A stretch of 28,696 nt of DNA from an uncultured Muribaculaceae bacterium (GTDB taxonomy: Bacteria; Bacteroidota; Bacteroidia; Bacteroidales; Muribaculaceae): the NCBI GenBank assembly GCA_910578305.1, contig CAJTQH010000021.1:1-28696 (forward strand), in the 5' to 3' direction. The notes beneath the pieces were generated by a model. That model did no database searches and was not told where the DNA came from. It worked only from the letters and a program-made list of their open reading frames with translations. Positions 1 to 8,949 of the stretch are shown piece by piece (the first letter of the stretch is position 1; every line of letters begins with the position of its first letter). The position numbers and the translations under genes were made by a program.

Positions 1-31
1 GTCCGCATAGGAGGGAGGGCTTCCAGCCCTC
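1..31. repeat. REP-like palindromic repeat, copy 1
   Basis: This copy begins at the window edge and matches 128-159 except for one missing C (GTCCGCATAGGA versus GTCCGCCATAGGA). Its core folds as GAGGGCT-TCC-AGCCCTC (15-31), a 7-bp stem with a 3-base loop. It may extend further left, outside the window. Confidence 0.6.
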
Positions 32-109
32 GCGTTCCCTAACAAAAACGCTTTCCGCCAAGACCGAAATTCCCCGCTTGTTGTCACTATAAAGTATTGA
101 TAACCAGTA

Positions 110-161
110 GGGACGCGCCACTGGTGCGTCCGCCATAGGAGGGAGGGCTTCCAGCCCTCCC
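110..161. repeat. REP-like palindromic repeat, copy 2 (double hairpin)
   Basis: Two adjacent hairpins. The first pairs GGACGC (111-116) with GCGTCC (126-131). The second is a perfect 9-bp stem, GGGAGGGCT (141-149) with AGCCCTCCC (153-161), and loop TCC. The second hairpin plus its left flank repeats 1-31. The short, GC-rich, paired-palindrome layout in an intergenic spot resembles REP/BIME elements; that class assignment is inference. Confidence 0.55.
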
Positions 162-250
162 GATAACACCCTCGCATTCCCCCACAAAAGCCTTCCAACA
201 AAAAAGCGTTTTCCATTAACAAACTCCCAACCAACCCCTCCTGACAAACA

Positions 251-287
251 AAAAAAACGGCGGCAAAACACTTGCCGCCGTTTTTTT
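251..287. terminator. Bidirectional rho-independent terminator
   Basis: AAACGGCGGCAA (255-266) pairs with TTGCCGCCGTTT (272-283) around a 5-base loop. A seven-A run precedes the stem and a seven-T run follows it, so it can terminate transcription from either side. It lies 30 bases past the stop of hppA and is that gene's terminator on the minus strand. Confidence 0.9.
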
Positions 288-316
288 ATACCACAAATCC
301 GGTTACCGGACCAAAA

Positions 317-2569
317 TTAAAACTTATCACCAAGAAGGCTCCAGCTCACTGTAAGACCGGCCATCACAATAGCCACCATCGACATGAGCTTAATAAGGAT
401 ATTAAGGCTCGGGCCGGAAGTATCTTTAAAAGGATCGCCCACGGTGTCACCCACCACAGTCGCCTTATGTACATCACTACCCTTACCGCCAAAGTTGCCT
501 TCCTCTATATACTTCTTGGCATTGTCCCATGCGCCACCGGCATTAGCCATAAACACTGCCAGAACAAATCCGGCAGACAGACCGCCAATAAGCAGACCTA
601 TCACACCCGGCACGCCGAATATCAGACCCACTATAATGGGCACTGCAATGGCAAGCAGCGATGGGAACACCATTTCACGCTGTGCGCCCTTGGTAGATAT
701 CTGCACGCAACGTGCATAATCCGGCTCTGCCTGGCCGGTAAGTATGCCCTTGATTTCACGGAACTGACGACGCACTTCCTCTACCATATGCGAAGCGGCT
801 CGTCCCACGGCATTCATTGTCAGACCGCAGAAAAGAAACGCCATCATGGCCCCGATAAACATACCCGACAGCACAAGCGGATTCATCAGTGTCACATCAT
901 AGTGTACCATAAAGTCGGTAAATGAGGCTACATGAAAATCTTTGCCATTTACAAGAAATTGCTCCGGATTGATTGCAGTGCCGGCCTGTTCAAGACCACT
1001 CCGCACATGCTCAAGTCCCATACGGATTTCTTCGACATAAGAAGCCAGCAGAGCCAGACCGGTAAGTGCCGCCGACCCGATAGCAAAACCTTTGCCTGTT
1101 GCCGCAGTGGTATTTCCAAGCGAATCGAGAGCATCGGTACGTTTACGCACACTTTCACCCAGACCGCTCATCTCGGCATTACCGCCGGCATTGTCTGCTA
1201 TAGGACCATAAGCATCAGTAGCAAGAGTGATACCCAATGTCGAGAGCATTCCCACAGCTGCGATACCTATACCGTAAAGCCCCCATGATATGTTTGAAAG
1301 ATCACAGCCTGAAGCAAGCCAATAAGAGAGAATGATACCACACACCACAGCTATAACAGGAATAGCGGTAGAAACCATACCCAGACCCACGCCGGAAATT
1401 ATCACGGTGGCAGGTCCGGTCTGTCCGCTTTCGGCCAGACGCTTGGTCGGACGATACGACTGAGAGGTGTAGTATTCCGTAGCCTGACCGATCACAATAC
1501 CCACAGCAAGACCCACCACCACGGCCAACGAAAGATTGATCCAGTTGGGTATTTCAAGAGCCCAGAGTATAAGGAATGTCGCGCCCACGATCAGAACCGA
1601 GCTGAGATTGGTACCTACAGCCAATGCTCCGAGCAGATTTTTTATCGAAGCGTTCTCCTTTGTCTTAACGGCAAATATTCCTATGATCGAAAGTATGATA
1701 CCCACAGCAGCTATAAGCATCGGAGCGAGCACGGCTTTCGACTGCAACTCCACAGATCCGGCAGCCTGATCCATAAAGCCCACAGCCCCTGCGGCAGCGC
1801 CCAAAGCGGCAGTGGCAAGAATTGATCCGCAGTACGATTCGTAAAGGTCAGCACCCATACCGGCCACATCGCCCACGTTATCGCCCACGTTATCGGCTAT
1901 TGTTGCCGGATTGCGCGGGTCATCCTCAGGGATACCGGCCTCCACCTTGCCTACGAGGTCAGCGCCGACATCGGCAGCCTTGGTATAGATACCGCCGCCC
2001 ACACGCGCAAACAGAGCCTGCGTACTGGCACCCATGCCGAATGTAAGCATAGTGGTGGTAATCATGGTAAGTTTGGCTGTACCGGTCAGACCGAGATCCA
2101 CATTGTTGAGCAGAATATACCAGAATGAGATGTCAAGCAGACCGAGACCCACTACCACAAGACCCATCACGGCTCCTGAGCGGAAAGCCACTTTCAGACC
2201 GGAATTGAGCGATTCACGTGCGGCATTGGCGGTACGTGCCGATGCATAAGTGGCAGTCTTCATTCCGAGAAATCCGGCAAGACCGCTGAAGAAACCGCCG
2301 GTAAGGAATGCCACAGGCACCCAGGTGTTCTGCACACCAAAGCCATAAGCCATGATCGAGAACAAAATTACCAGTGCCAGAAACACATAGCCTACAATCT
2401 TGTACTGCTGTTTCAGATAAGACATGGCACCCTTACGCACATGCGAAGCTATCTTTCGCATTATCTCGGTGCCCTCGTCCTGTCCTTTCATCCAGCGATA
2501 GAAATACATGGCAAGCCCCAGCGCTACCAGCGACGATACAGGAACAAGCCAAAACAAGGAATTTTCCAT
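317..2569 (-). CDS. hppA: Membrane-bound ion-translocating pyrophosphatase
   Basis: A 750-residue integral membrane pyrophosphatase that couples hydrolysis of inorganic pyrophosphate to pumping of H+ and/or Na+ across the inner membrane. It has many hydrophobic segments. The pyrophosphate/Mg signature covers roughly residues 189-245, including EAGIPEDDPRNP and DNVGDNVGDVAGMGADLYESY-like sequence. A second acidic loop lies near the C terminus (GDTVGDPFKD). GNTTAATGKG (about 485-494) has Ala where K+-independent enzymes have Lys, so family knowledge predicts the K+-dependent subfamily. H+ versus Na+ specificity cannot be decided here. The length is normal and the start at 2569 lies 42 bases after a good promoter. 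It is monocistronic, ending at the 251-287 terminator. Confidence 0.96.
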   Translation of the reverse strand: MENSLFWLVPVSSLVALGLAMYFYRWMKGQDEGTEIMRKIASHVRKGAMSYLKQQYKIVGYVFLALVILFSIMAYGFGVQNTWVPVAFLTGGFFSGLAGFLGMKTATYASARTANAARESLNSGLKVAFRSGAVMGLVVVGLGLLDISFWYILLNNVDLGLTGTAKLTMITTTMLTFGMGASTQALFARVGGGIYTKAADVGADLVGKVEAGIPEDDPRNPATIADNVGDNVGDVAGMGADLYESYCGSILATAALGAAAGAVGFMDQAAGSVELQSKAVLAPMLIAAVGIILSIIGIFAVKTKENASIKNLLGALAVGTNLSSVLIVGATFLILWALEIPNWINLSLAVVVGLAVGIVIGQATEYYTSQSYRPTKRLAESGQTGPATVIISGVGLGMVSTAIPVIAVVCGIILSYWLASGCDLSNISWGLYGIGIAAVGMLSTLGITLATDAYGPIADNAGGNAEMSGLGESVRKRTDALDSLGNTTAATGKGFAIGSAALTGLALLASYVEEIRMGLEHVRSGLEQAGTAINPEQFLVNGKDFHVASFTDFMVHYDVTLMNPLVLSGMFIGAMMAFLFCGLTMNAVGRAASHMVEEVRRQFREIKGILTGQAEPDYARCVQISTKGAQREMVFPSLLAIAVPIIVGLIFGVPGVIGLLIGGLSAGFVLAVFMANAGGAWDNAKKYIEEGNFGGKGSDVHKATVVGDTVGDPFKDTSGPSLNILIKLMSMVAIVMAGLTVSWSLLGDKF

Positions 2570-2610
2570 AAATGGTAAAACGATTTAAGATTAAAAAATT
2601 ATTGATTTCC

Positions 2611-2642
2611 CAAAAATACAATTAATTTTTATGCCAAGCAAA
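2611..2642 (-). promoter_or_regulatory. hppA promoter
   Basis: On the minus strand TATTTTTG (2611-2618) fits the -7 consensus TAnnTTTG. TTTG (2639-2642) lies 20 bases upstream as the -33 element. The predicted 5' untranslated region is about 36-40 bases and A/T-rich. Confidence 0.7.
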
Positions 2643-2650
2643 CCACATAC

Positions 2651-2698
2651 AATATTTCACCATAAGCCGGTTTCTCCGACTGATAACGACGAAATATT
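2651..2698 (-). terminator. Possible end-of-operon hairpin after argH
   Basis: AATATTTC (2651-2658) and GAAATATT (2691-2698) form an 8-bp inverted repeat. Inside it a smaller stem pairs AGTCGG with CCGGCT (minus-strand sense, one G-U pair). It lies about 50 bases past the argH stop, but a U tract is missing, so terminator function is only tentative. Confidence 0.3.
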
Positions 2699-2750
2699 CT
2701 ATGCGGCTCCTATTATCGCCTTACGCGGTTGAATCTAAAATGCATACCTG

Positions 2751-4052
2751 TCACAGACGTGAGCCGAAGCCATCAAGCACGTTCTGCATCTTAAGGGCTA
2801 TACGCTCTGTTGCCGGATTGCCGATGCTTCCTATATGACTGTGACATACACTTCTTGTAGGCTTGTATTCACCGTTCTGTACCTGCATACCCACTGTCTT
2901 ATAGGCATCACGGAACGGCATGCCCCCGAGAGTCATTCGATTGACATCTTCAACCGTAAACATGTAATCATAACGAGGATCATCAACCACATCCTCCCTG
3001 ACCTGAATATGATCAAGCATCATCACGCACATGTCAAGACACCGGATAAGTTCGGTCGTAGCCGGAAACATTATATCCTTCATAAGTTGCAGATCCCGGT
3101 TATACCCGAGAGGAAGATTAGCGTTGAGCAGAGCTATCTCATTGGGCACAGACTGCAACCGATTGCACTTTCCTCGCATGATCTCAAACACATCGGGATT
3201 TTTCTTATGAGGCATTATGCTTGATCCGGTAGTAAATTCATCCGGGAAAGAAATGAATCCGAAATTCTGGCACATAAACATACACACATCCATCGCAAAA
3301 CGGCCAAGTGTTGATGCGACCGACGCAATGGCCATAGCTGCTGCACGCTCGGTCTTGCCGCGACTCATCTGGGCTGCGACCACATTATAATGAAGTTCTG
3401 CAAATTCAAGTTCTCTGGTAGTCATCTCCCGGTCGAGTGGAAACGACGATCCGTAACCTGCAGCCGACCCTAGAGGATTCTGATTGGCGATATCATAGGC
3501 CGCAAGAATCATCCTGACATCATCGATCAGAGACTCGGCATAAGCGCCAAACCACAGACCGAACGATGAGGGCATAGCGACCTGAAGATGAGTATATCCC
3601 GGCATAAGAACATTCTTATGGCGTTCGCTCAGTGTCTGGAATTTGTCAAACAGTTTTTTCACCGCTCTCACCAGACTCAGCAGTTCATCACGCATAAAGA
3701 GTTTTAGATCCACAAGCACCTGATCGTTACGAGAACGTCCGGAATGTATCTTTTTACCTATGTCGCCAAGTTTTGCCGTAAGAAGAAATTCCACCTGCGA
3801 ATGCACGTCCTCTACTCCGGAAGCAATCTCAAAATCGCCACGCTCTATCATGTCGGCTATGTCATTCAGACCGGAGGTAAGCACATCAAGCTCATCAGCC
3901 GTAAGCAAGCCTATGCTTTCAAGCATCTTGATATGAGCCAGCGATCCCTGCACATCATATCGAGCCAACCGCATATCAAGCTCGCGATCACGACCTACGG
4001 TAAATTCCTCTATCATCTTGTCCGGCTCAAAGCCCTTGCTCCATAACTTCAT
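2751..4052 (-). CDS. argH: Argininosuccinate lyase
   Basis: Last arginine step: cleaves argininosuccinate to arginine and fumarate in the cytoplasm. The 433-residue protein belongs to the fumarase/aspartase superfamily. It shows HSGRSRNDQ (about 103-111), the TH dyad at about 154-155, and the mobile signature loop GSSIMPHKKNPD (276-287). Length is slightly shorter than the E. coli enzyme but complete. The start ATG overlaps the argE stop (ATGA, 4049-4052), indicating translational coupling. It is the promoter-distal gene of the arginine operon. Confidence 0.97.
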   Translation of the reverse strand: MKLWSKGFEPDKMIEEFTVGRDRELDMRLARYDVQGSLAHIKMLESIGLLTADELDVLTSGLNDIADMIERGDFEIASGVEDVHSQVEFLLTAKLGDIGKKIHSGRSRNDQVLVDLKLFMRDELLSLVRAVKKLFDKFQTLSERHKNVLMPGYTHLQVAMPSSFGLWFGAYAESLIDDVRMILAAYDIANQNPLGSAAGYGSSFPLDREMTTRELEFAELHYNVVAAQMSRGKTERAAAMAIASVASTLGRFAMDVCMFMCQNFGFISFPDEFTTGSSIMPHKKNPDVFEIMRGKCNRLQSVPNEIALLNANLPLGYNRDLQLMKDIMFPATTELIRCLDMCVMMLDHIQVREDVVDDPRYDYMFTVEDVNRMTLGGMPFRDAYKTVGMQVQNGEYKPTRSVCHSHIGSIGNPATERIALKMQNVLDGFGSRL

Positions 4053-5119
4053 CGTTTCAATATTTTTGCTAATTCCTCTATAAACTTCTTGTATAATATT
4101 TTGGCTTCATCAATCTCCGATTCAACCACATACTCATCGGCCGAGTGGCTGCGCGACGATTGTCCGGGACCCATCTTCAACGATGGCAAACCATACATAA
4201 GCGCCATATCGGAAGTGGTCGGAGACACAAACGGCTTGCCACCTATGGCTTCGGCTGCCTTAACAAGCGGATGACTGCGCTCTATTACTGATGCATGTAC
4301 TCGTGTTGAACGCGGTGTCAGATCTGATTCTACAGCCCCTTGAAGCAACATCACCGTCTGCTCGTTGGTATAGGCATCGGTTGTACGCACATCCACTACC
4401 CACCTACATTCAGCCGGCACCACGTTGTGCTGAGTACCGGCTTCTATCTGTGTAATCTGCAACGTGATATCACCGAGAACTTCACTCGTTTGTTCAAACT
4501 TGAAATTTCTCAACTTTTCAATATCATCCATCGCTTTATAGATAGCGTTTACACCCTCACAACGCGCAGCATGACCTGTCACACCATGGCTCACACAATC
4601 AAGCACAACCAGACCACGTTCGGCTACCGCAGGCTGCATTCCTGTAGGTTCCCCAACAAGTACCATGTCTATATCCACACCACTCTCCTTAAAATGAGGC
4701 AACATGGCACGCATACCCTTTTCGCCCATCACCTCTTCTTCAGCAGTAATGGCAAGGACAAGATTAAACGGCAGATCCTCATGATAATACTGAAGAAACA
4801 GCCACATCAGCGACACCACCGAAGCTCCGGCATCGTTACTGCCAAGACCGTAAATACGCCCCCCTTCCAGATCCGGCTTGAATGGATCTCTTGTATATGC
4901 CGGAGAAGGCTTCACGGTATCGTGATGCGAGTTAAGCAACAATGTGGGCTTGCTTGAATCATATCCAGGCTGTAAAGCCCAGATATTATTATATATCCTA
5001 CGTACCACCACACCCTCTGATTCAAGGGCATACTGTACGATATCGGCAGTACAATCTTCCTGACGTGACACCGACGGAGTGGCAATCAGCCTACACAACA
5101 GATCTGTAGTATCTAACAT
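4049..5119 (-). CDS. argE: M20-family deacylase (ArgE-like; N-succinylcitrulline or ornithine deacylase)
   Basis: A 356-residue zinc-dependent M20 peptidase-family deacylase. Visible motifs are SHHDTV (64-69, metal ligands and the HxD), GLGSNDAGA (91-99, bridging Asp96) and TAEEEVMGEKG (125-135, catalytic and metal Glu). Next to a succinylornithine carbamoyltransferase, it most likely removes the succinyl group from N-succinylcitrulline, as proposed for Bacteroides, rather than acting on acetylornithine. That assignment comes from context and known Bacteroides biology. Its start overlaps argB by 7 bases and its stop overlaps argH by 4. DapE or another M20 function is less likely here. Confidence 0.88.
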   Translation of the reverse strand: MLDTTDLLCRLIATPSVSRQEDCTADIVQYALESEGVVVRRIYNNIWALQPGYDSSKPTLLLNSHHDTVKPSPAYTRDPFKPDLEGGRIYGLGSNDAGASVVSLMWLFLQYYHEDLPFNLVLAITAEEEVMGEKGMRAMLPHFKESGVDIDMVLVGEPTGMQPAVAERGLVVLDCVSHGVTGHAARCEGVNAIYKAMDDIEKLRNFKFEQTSEVLGDITLQITQIEAGTQHNVVPAECRWVVDVRTTDAYTNEQTVMLLQGAVESDLTPRSTRVHASVIERSHPLVKAAEAIGGKPFVSPTTSDMALMYGLPSLKMGPGQSSRSHSADEYVVESEIDEAKILYKKFIEELAKILKR

Positions 5120-5895
5120 CCGGCAATGAGTGTTCCGCCGGCGCTTAACAGATTGGCCGCACTTTTTATATATACTTCCGAAACACCACGATCCACAGCA
5201 TTGAGAGCATTTGAAATCTTCGGTATCATACCCTTACTCACAACTCCATCTGCCTTAAGAGACTCAAATGCTTCATGATCTATGAATCCAATAATGGATG
5301 TGTCATCATCTGGATCCGACAGCACACCTGGTTTCTCAAAGCAATATATCAGATCGACAGGAGCAATACGCGACGATGCCACAGCAACAGACGACGCTAC
5401 TGTATCGGCATTGCAATTGAGCAACATCCCGTCGCCATCATGCGTTATGGCGCATATCACAGGCACAAGACCGGCTTTAAGCATCATAGACAGGAAAATA
5501 TCATTGACATCCATCGGATCTATGTCACCGACATATCCATAATCTATCGGCTCAGAAGATCTCTTCACAGCTTTTATCACATTGCCGTCAGCGCCGCTAA
5601 GACCGATAGCATCAACTCCAACAGCCTGCAGCATTGAGACGATGCGCTTATTGATAAGTCCGGCATAGACCATTGTCACCACATCAAGAGTGGCACGGTC
5701 GGTCACACGCCTGCCTTCGATCATAGTAGTCTCTATACCCAGAGCTCCACTTACTCTCGTAGCCTCCTTGCCTCCGCCATGCACAAGGATCTTCGGTCCG
5801 GCAAGACGCGAAAAGTCCTTGACAAAAGCCTGCAATGCTTCTGGATCATCCACTACATTGCCACCAATCTTTACTACTCTGATTCGTTCGTTCAT
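5113..5895 (-). CDS. argB: N-acyl-glutamate kinase (ArgB family)
   Basis: A 260-residue amino-acid kinase that phosphorylates the gamma-carboxylate of N-acylglutamate (N-succinylglutamate expected in this pathway). N-terminal KIGGNVVDD and HGGGKEATR give the phosphate-binding glycine loops, and an AIGLSGADGN segment follows in mid-protein. The length is normal for ArgB. It lies 14 bases after argF' and overlaps argE. The family is usually named acetylglutamate kinase; acyl specificity cannot be read from the sequence alone. Confidence 0.94.
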   Translation of the reverse strand: MNERIRVVKIGGNVVDDPEALQAFVKDFSRLAGPKILVHGGGKEATRVSGALGIETTMIEGRRVTDRATLDVVTMVYAGLINKRIVSMLQAVGVDAIGLSGADGNVIKAVKRSSEPIDYGYVGDIDPMDVNDIFLSMMLKAGLVPVICAITHDGDGMLLNCNADTVASSVAVASSRIAPVDLIYCFEKPGVLSDPDDDTSIIGFIDHEAFESLKADGVVSKGMIPKISNALNAVDRGVSEVYIKSAANLLSAGGTLIAGC

Positions 5896-5909
5896 ACTTA
5901 TATTATGCT

Positions 5910-6863
5910 TTAAAGCGACTCAAGCATGCGCTTTATGACTGTTTGAGCTGAAATCTCACGGTTGGCAGCCTCTGGTATCACAATACTGCGTGGCGACTCG
6001 ATCACATCATCTGTCACAATCATTCCACGACGCACAGGCAGACAATGCATAAAATAAGCATTATCAGTCAAAGCCATCTTCTCTGCATCGACGGTCCATG
6101 ATCTATCTGTCGACAGAATCTTACCATAATTATCGCCACTATATGCCGACCAGTTTTTAGCATAAATGAAATCGGCACCTTCAAAAGCCTTGCGCTGGTC
6201 ATATTCCACCTTGGCTTGCCCCACAAACTCCGGAGCGAGTTCATATCCATGGGGATGTGTAATCACAAAATCATAATCGGTAACATTCATCCACTCACAG
6301 AATGAGTTCGGCACAGCCTGTGGCAAAGCCTTGGGATGCGGAGCCCATGTAAGCACCACCTTCGGACGTGGCTTGGACTTATATTCTTCAATTGTGATCA
6401 GATCCGCAAAACTCTGCAACGGATGACGGGTTGCAGCCTCCATACTGAATACCGGACGTCCGGAATAGCGGATAAACTGCTCTATGACACGTTCCTCGTA
6501 ATCGGCATCACGATCGGTAAGACCCGCAAACGAGCGCACTCCGATCAAATCGCAGTAACACCCCATAACCGGTATGGCTTCAAGTAAATGTTCAGCCTTG
6601 TCGCCATCCATCACCACTCCGCGTTCGGTTTCAAGCTTCCACGCTCCCTGATTTACGTCCAGCACAATCACATTCATACCCAGATTCATCGCTGCTTTCT
6701 GCGTGCTTAGACGAGTGCGTAGACTTGAATTGAAAAATATCATCATCAGAGTGCGGTTACGGCCAAGCTGTCCGTATGCAAAGCGGTCGGCCTTAATCTC
6801 AAGAGCCTCCTTCACCGCATCACGCCAGGGCCCGATATCGTCAACACATGTAAACTTTTTCAT
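5910..6863 (-). CDS. argF': N-succinylornithine carbamoyltransferase (ArgF')
   Basis: A 317-residue transcarbamylase making N-succinylcitrulline from carbamoyl phosphate and N-succinylornithine. FFNSSLRTRLSTQKA (about 43-57) replaces the STRT loop of ordinary ornithine carbamoyltransferases. HCLPVRRG follows near the C terminus. Overall the sequence resembles what I recall of the B. fragilis SOTCase throughout. The specificity site reads DGDKAEHLL with Ala90. B. fragilis has Pro90, and acetylornithine enzymes have Glu at the equivalent site. Published E92A, S, V and P mutants of the acetylornithine enzyme gained succinylornithine activity, so Ala90 still predicts succinyl specificity. Its stop side is 14 bases from argB and its start overlaps the argD stop by 4 bases. 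Confidence 0.93.
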   Translation of the reverse strand: MKKFTCVDDIGPWRDAVKEALEIKADRFAYGQLGRNRTLMMIFFNSSLRTRLSTQKAAMNLGMNVIVLDVNQGAWKLETERGVVMDGDKAEHLLEAIPVMGCYCDLIGVRSFAGLTDRDADYEERVIEQFIRYSGRPVFSMEAATRHPLQSFADLITIEEYKSKPRPKVVLTWAPHPKALPQAVPNSFCEWMNVTDYDFVITHPHGYELAPEFVGQAKVEYDQRKAFEGADFIYAKNWSAYSGDNYGKILSTDRSWTVDAEKMALTDNAYFMHCLPVRRGMIVTDDVIESPRSIVIPEAANREISAQTVIKRMLESL

Positions 6864-7981
6864 ATCATCTCCTTCAATGCATTAATAAATATATCGGCCT
6901 GAGTTTTTGTAATACCAAGTGCAGGAAGCAGCCGCACGGTAGTGGCTCCGGCCCCACCTGTAAAGATGTGATGATCGAACAGAAGACGACGACGTACATC
7001 CGAAGCATCTCCATTTAGCTCAATACCGATCATCAGACCACGTCCGCGCACCTCTTTAAGTTCCGGCAATTGCTTAAGCCTATCTATTATATATCCGCCA
7101 ACTTCAGACGCATTTTCCACAAGCCGCTCAGATTCCATGACATCTAACACAGCCATAGCTGCCGCACATGCCAGATGATTTCCGCCGAATGTAGTGCCGA
7201 GCATACCCTTTACAGCCTTAAATACCGGAGATATGAGCACACCTCCCATCGGAAAACCATTGGCAATACCTTTGGCCACAGTGATTATATCGGGGCGCAC
7301 TCCTGCATGCTGATGAGCAAAAAACTTTCCTGTGCGACCATATCCCGATTGTATCTCATCGGCGATCATCACCACACCGTATTTATTGGTAAGCTCACGA
7401 AGTCCGCGCATAAATTCATCGTCGACCATACGGATACCGGCAACACCCTGTATGCCTTCCACTATCACCGCACAGAAATCGCCTGTCGACAATTTGTCTT
7501 CCACAGCCTGAAGATCATTTAGCGCAGCAAACTCCACATTTGGTGTCGCATTGAACGCAGACTGAATCTTAGGATTGTCTGTAGCGGCGACAGCCCCTGA
7601 TGTACGGCCATGAAATGCCTTATCAAAAGCAAGTACTTTAGCTCGTCCGGTATGGAATGATGCCAGCTTTATGGCATTTTCATTTGCCTCAGCGCCACTG
7701 TTACACAAAAACAGCGAATAATCATCATAACCACTCATACGTCCAAGCTGTTCGGCCAACTGACTCTGGAGCGAATTCTGCACGGAATTGGAATAAAATC
7801 CAAGTGCAGCTACCTGTTCGGATACAGCCTTTACATAAAGCGGATGCGCATGGCCGATGGAGATCACAGCATGGCCGCCATAAAGGTCAAGATATTCAGT
7901 ACCGTCGGCAGTATATACATAACTGCCTTTTCCCCGTACCGGCTCTATATCATAGAGCGAATATACATCAAATAATTTCAT
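6860..7981 (-). CDS. argD: N-acylornithine aminotransferase (class III)
   Basis: A 373-residue class III PLP-dependent aminotransferase forming N-succinylornithine from the semialdehyde and glutamate. It shows the PLP-phosphate region NSGAEANENAIK (94-105), the cofactor Asp in IADEIQSGYGRTG (Asp208), and the Schiff-base lysine in AKGIANGFPMGG (Lys237). Length and motifs are complete. Two bases separate it from argC, and it overlaps argF' by 4 bases, so it is part of the coupled operon. Confidence 0.95.
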   Translation of the reverse strand: MKLFDVYSLYDIEPVRGKGSYVYTADGTEYLDLYGGHAVISIGHAHPLYVKAVSEQVAALGFYSNSVQNSLQSQLAEQLGRMSGYDDYSLFLCNSGAEANENAIKLASFHTGRAKVLAFDKAFHGRTSGAVAATDNPKIQSAFNATPNVEFAALNDLQAVEDKLSTGDFCAVIVEGIQGVAGIRMVDDEFMRGLRELTNKYGVVMIADEIQSGYGRTGKFFAHQHAGVRPDIITVAKGIANGFPMGGVLISPVFKAVKGMLGTTFGGNHLACAAAMAVLDVMESERLVENASEVGGYIIDRLKQLPELKEVRGRGLMIGIELNGDASDVRRRLLFDHHIFTGGAGATTVRLLPALGITKTQADIFINALKEMI

Positions 7982-7983
7982 TG

Positions 7984-8949
7984 TCAGAATCCTGATGGTT
8001 TGAGATTCAATCCGGCATGTTGATCTATGCCGAACATGATATTCATATTCTGCACGGCCTGTCCGGACGCACCTTTGAGAAGGTTGTCGATTGCGCTAAG
8101 TATTAGTAACTTACCGCCATGCTTTTCAACCCATACCAACGCTTTATTGGTATTGACCACTTGCTTTAGATCAAGCGATTTATCGGACATGTGCGTAAAA
8201 GCGCTGTCCTTATAAAACTCATGATATAGAGCCATAGCCTCATCCTGCGACATGTCTGAATCAAGATAAGCTGTAACAAAAATACCTCTTGCAAAATCGC
8301 CACGCATAGGTATGAAATTAATTTCGGCATCACATCCGGGCATCACGAGCCCCATAGTGCGGTTTATTTCAAGCAGATGCTGATGCTCGAAAGCCTTGTA
8401 AACCGACATATTGTCTGTACGCCAACTGAAGTGTGTCGTGGCAGAAGGCTTGACTCCGGCTCCAGTAGAACCGGTGATACCGGTTACATGAACCGCCCCC
8501 GAAAGTCGGCCGGCAGCAGCTAAAGGCAGCAATGCTATCTGAATGGCAGTGGCAAAACATCCTGGATTCGCCACAAGCGATGCTGATGCGATACGCTGAT
8601 AGTTGATCTCCGGCAAGCCATAGACATATCCGCAACGTTCATCGCGGAAGTCCTGTGCAAGATCCACCACTTTGAGTGATTCCGGCCGGACATTGCGGCT
8701 CCAGAATTCACTGCTTGCACCATGACCAGAGCAGAGATACAGACATTCTATAGCATTAAGATCATACGAATCCGAGAACACCAGATCCGTATCGCCCATC
8801 AGGCCTTCGTGAACAAGCGTCACTTTTTTGCCAGCATTGCTTTCCGAATGCACAAAAACGATCTCTACTGATGGATGATGCACCAGAATACGCAGCAACT
8901 CTCCGGCAGTATACCCGGCTCCGCCTATTATTCCTACTTTAATTTTCAT
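7984..8949 (-). CDS. argC: N-acyl-gamma-glutamyl-phosphate reductase
   Basis: A 321-residue NADPH-dependent reductase converting N-acylglutamyl phosphate to the semialdehyde. The N-terminal Rossmann motif is GIIGGAGYTAGELLR, and the catalytic cysteine is Cys131 in NPGCFATA. The shape is the type found in Bacteroidota, and its length is ordinary. It overlaps the argG stop by 4 bases. The acyl group is expected to be succinyl here, by pathway context. Confidence 0.95.
   Translation of the reverse strand: MKIKVGIIGGAGYTAGELLRILVHHPSVEIVFVHSESNAGKKVTLVHEGLMGDTDLVFSDSYDLNAIECLYLCSGHGASSEFWSRNVRPESLKVVDLAQDFRDERCGYVYGLPEINYQRIASASLVANPGCFATAIQIALLPLAAAGRLSGAVHVTGITGSTGAGVKPSATTHFSWRTDNMSVYKAFEHQHLLEINRTMGLVMPGCDAEINFIPMRGDFARGIFVTAYLDSDMSQDEAMALYHEFYKDSAFTHMSDKSLDLKQVVNTNKALVWVEKHGGKLLILSAIDNLLKGASGQAVQNMNIMFGIDQHAGLNLKPSGF

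Larger units (their letters stand above)
1..250. other. Non-coding left end with REP-like repeat
   Basis: No coding sequence is convincing in this 250-base stretch before the hppA terminator. It holds two copies of a palindromic repeat (1-31 and 128-161), a second small hairpin (111-131), and A/C-rich sequence without recognisable genes. No promoter of the TAnnTTTG type is obvious on either strand. Confidence 0.6.

Noticed and set aside
272..925. 217-residue plus-strand ORF
   Set aside because: It is antisense to the strongly conserved hppA and overlaps its terminator; the protein is His/Lys/Thr-rich low-complexity sequence with no family motif.
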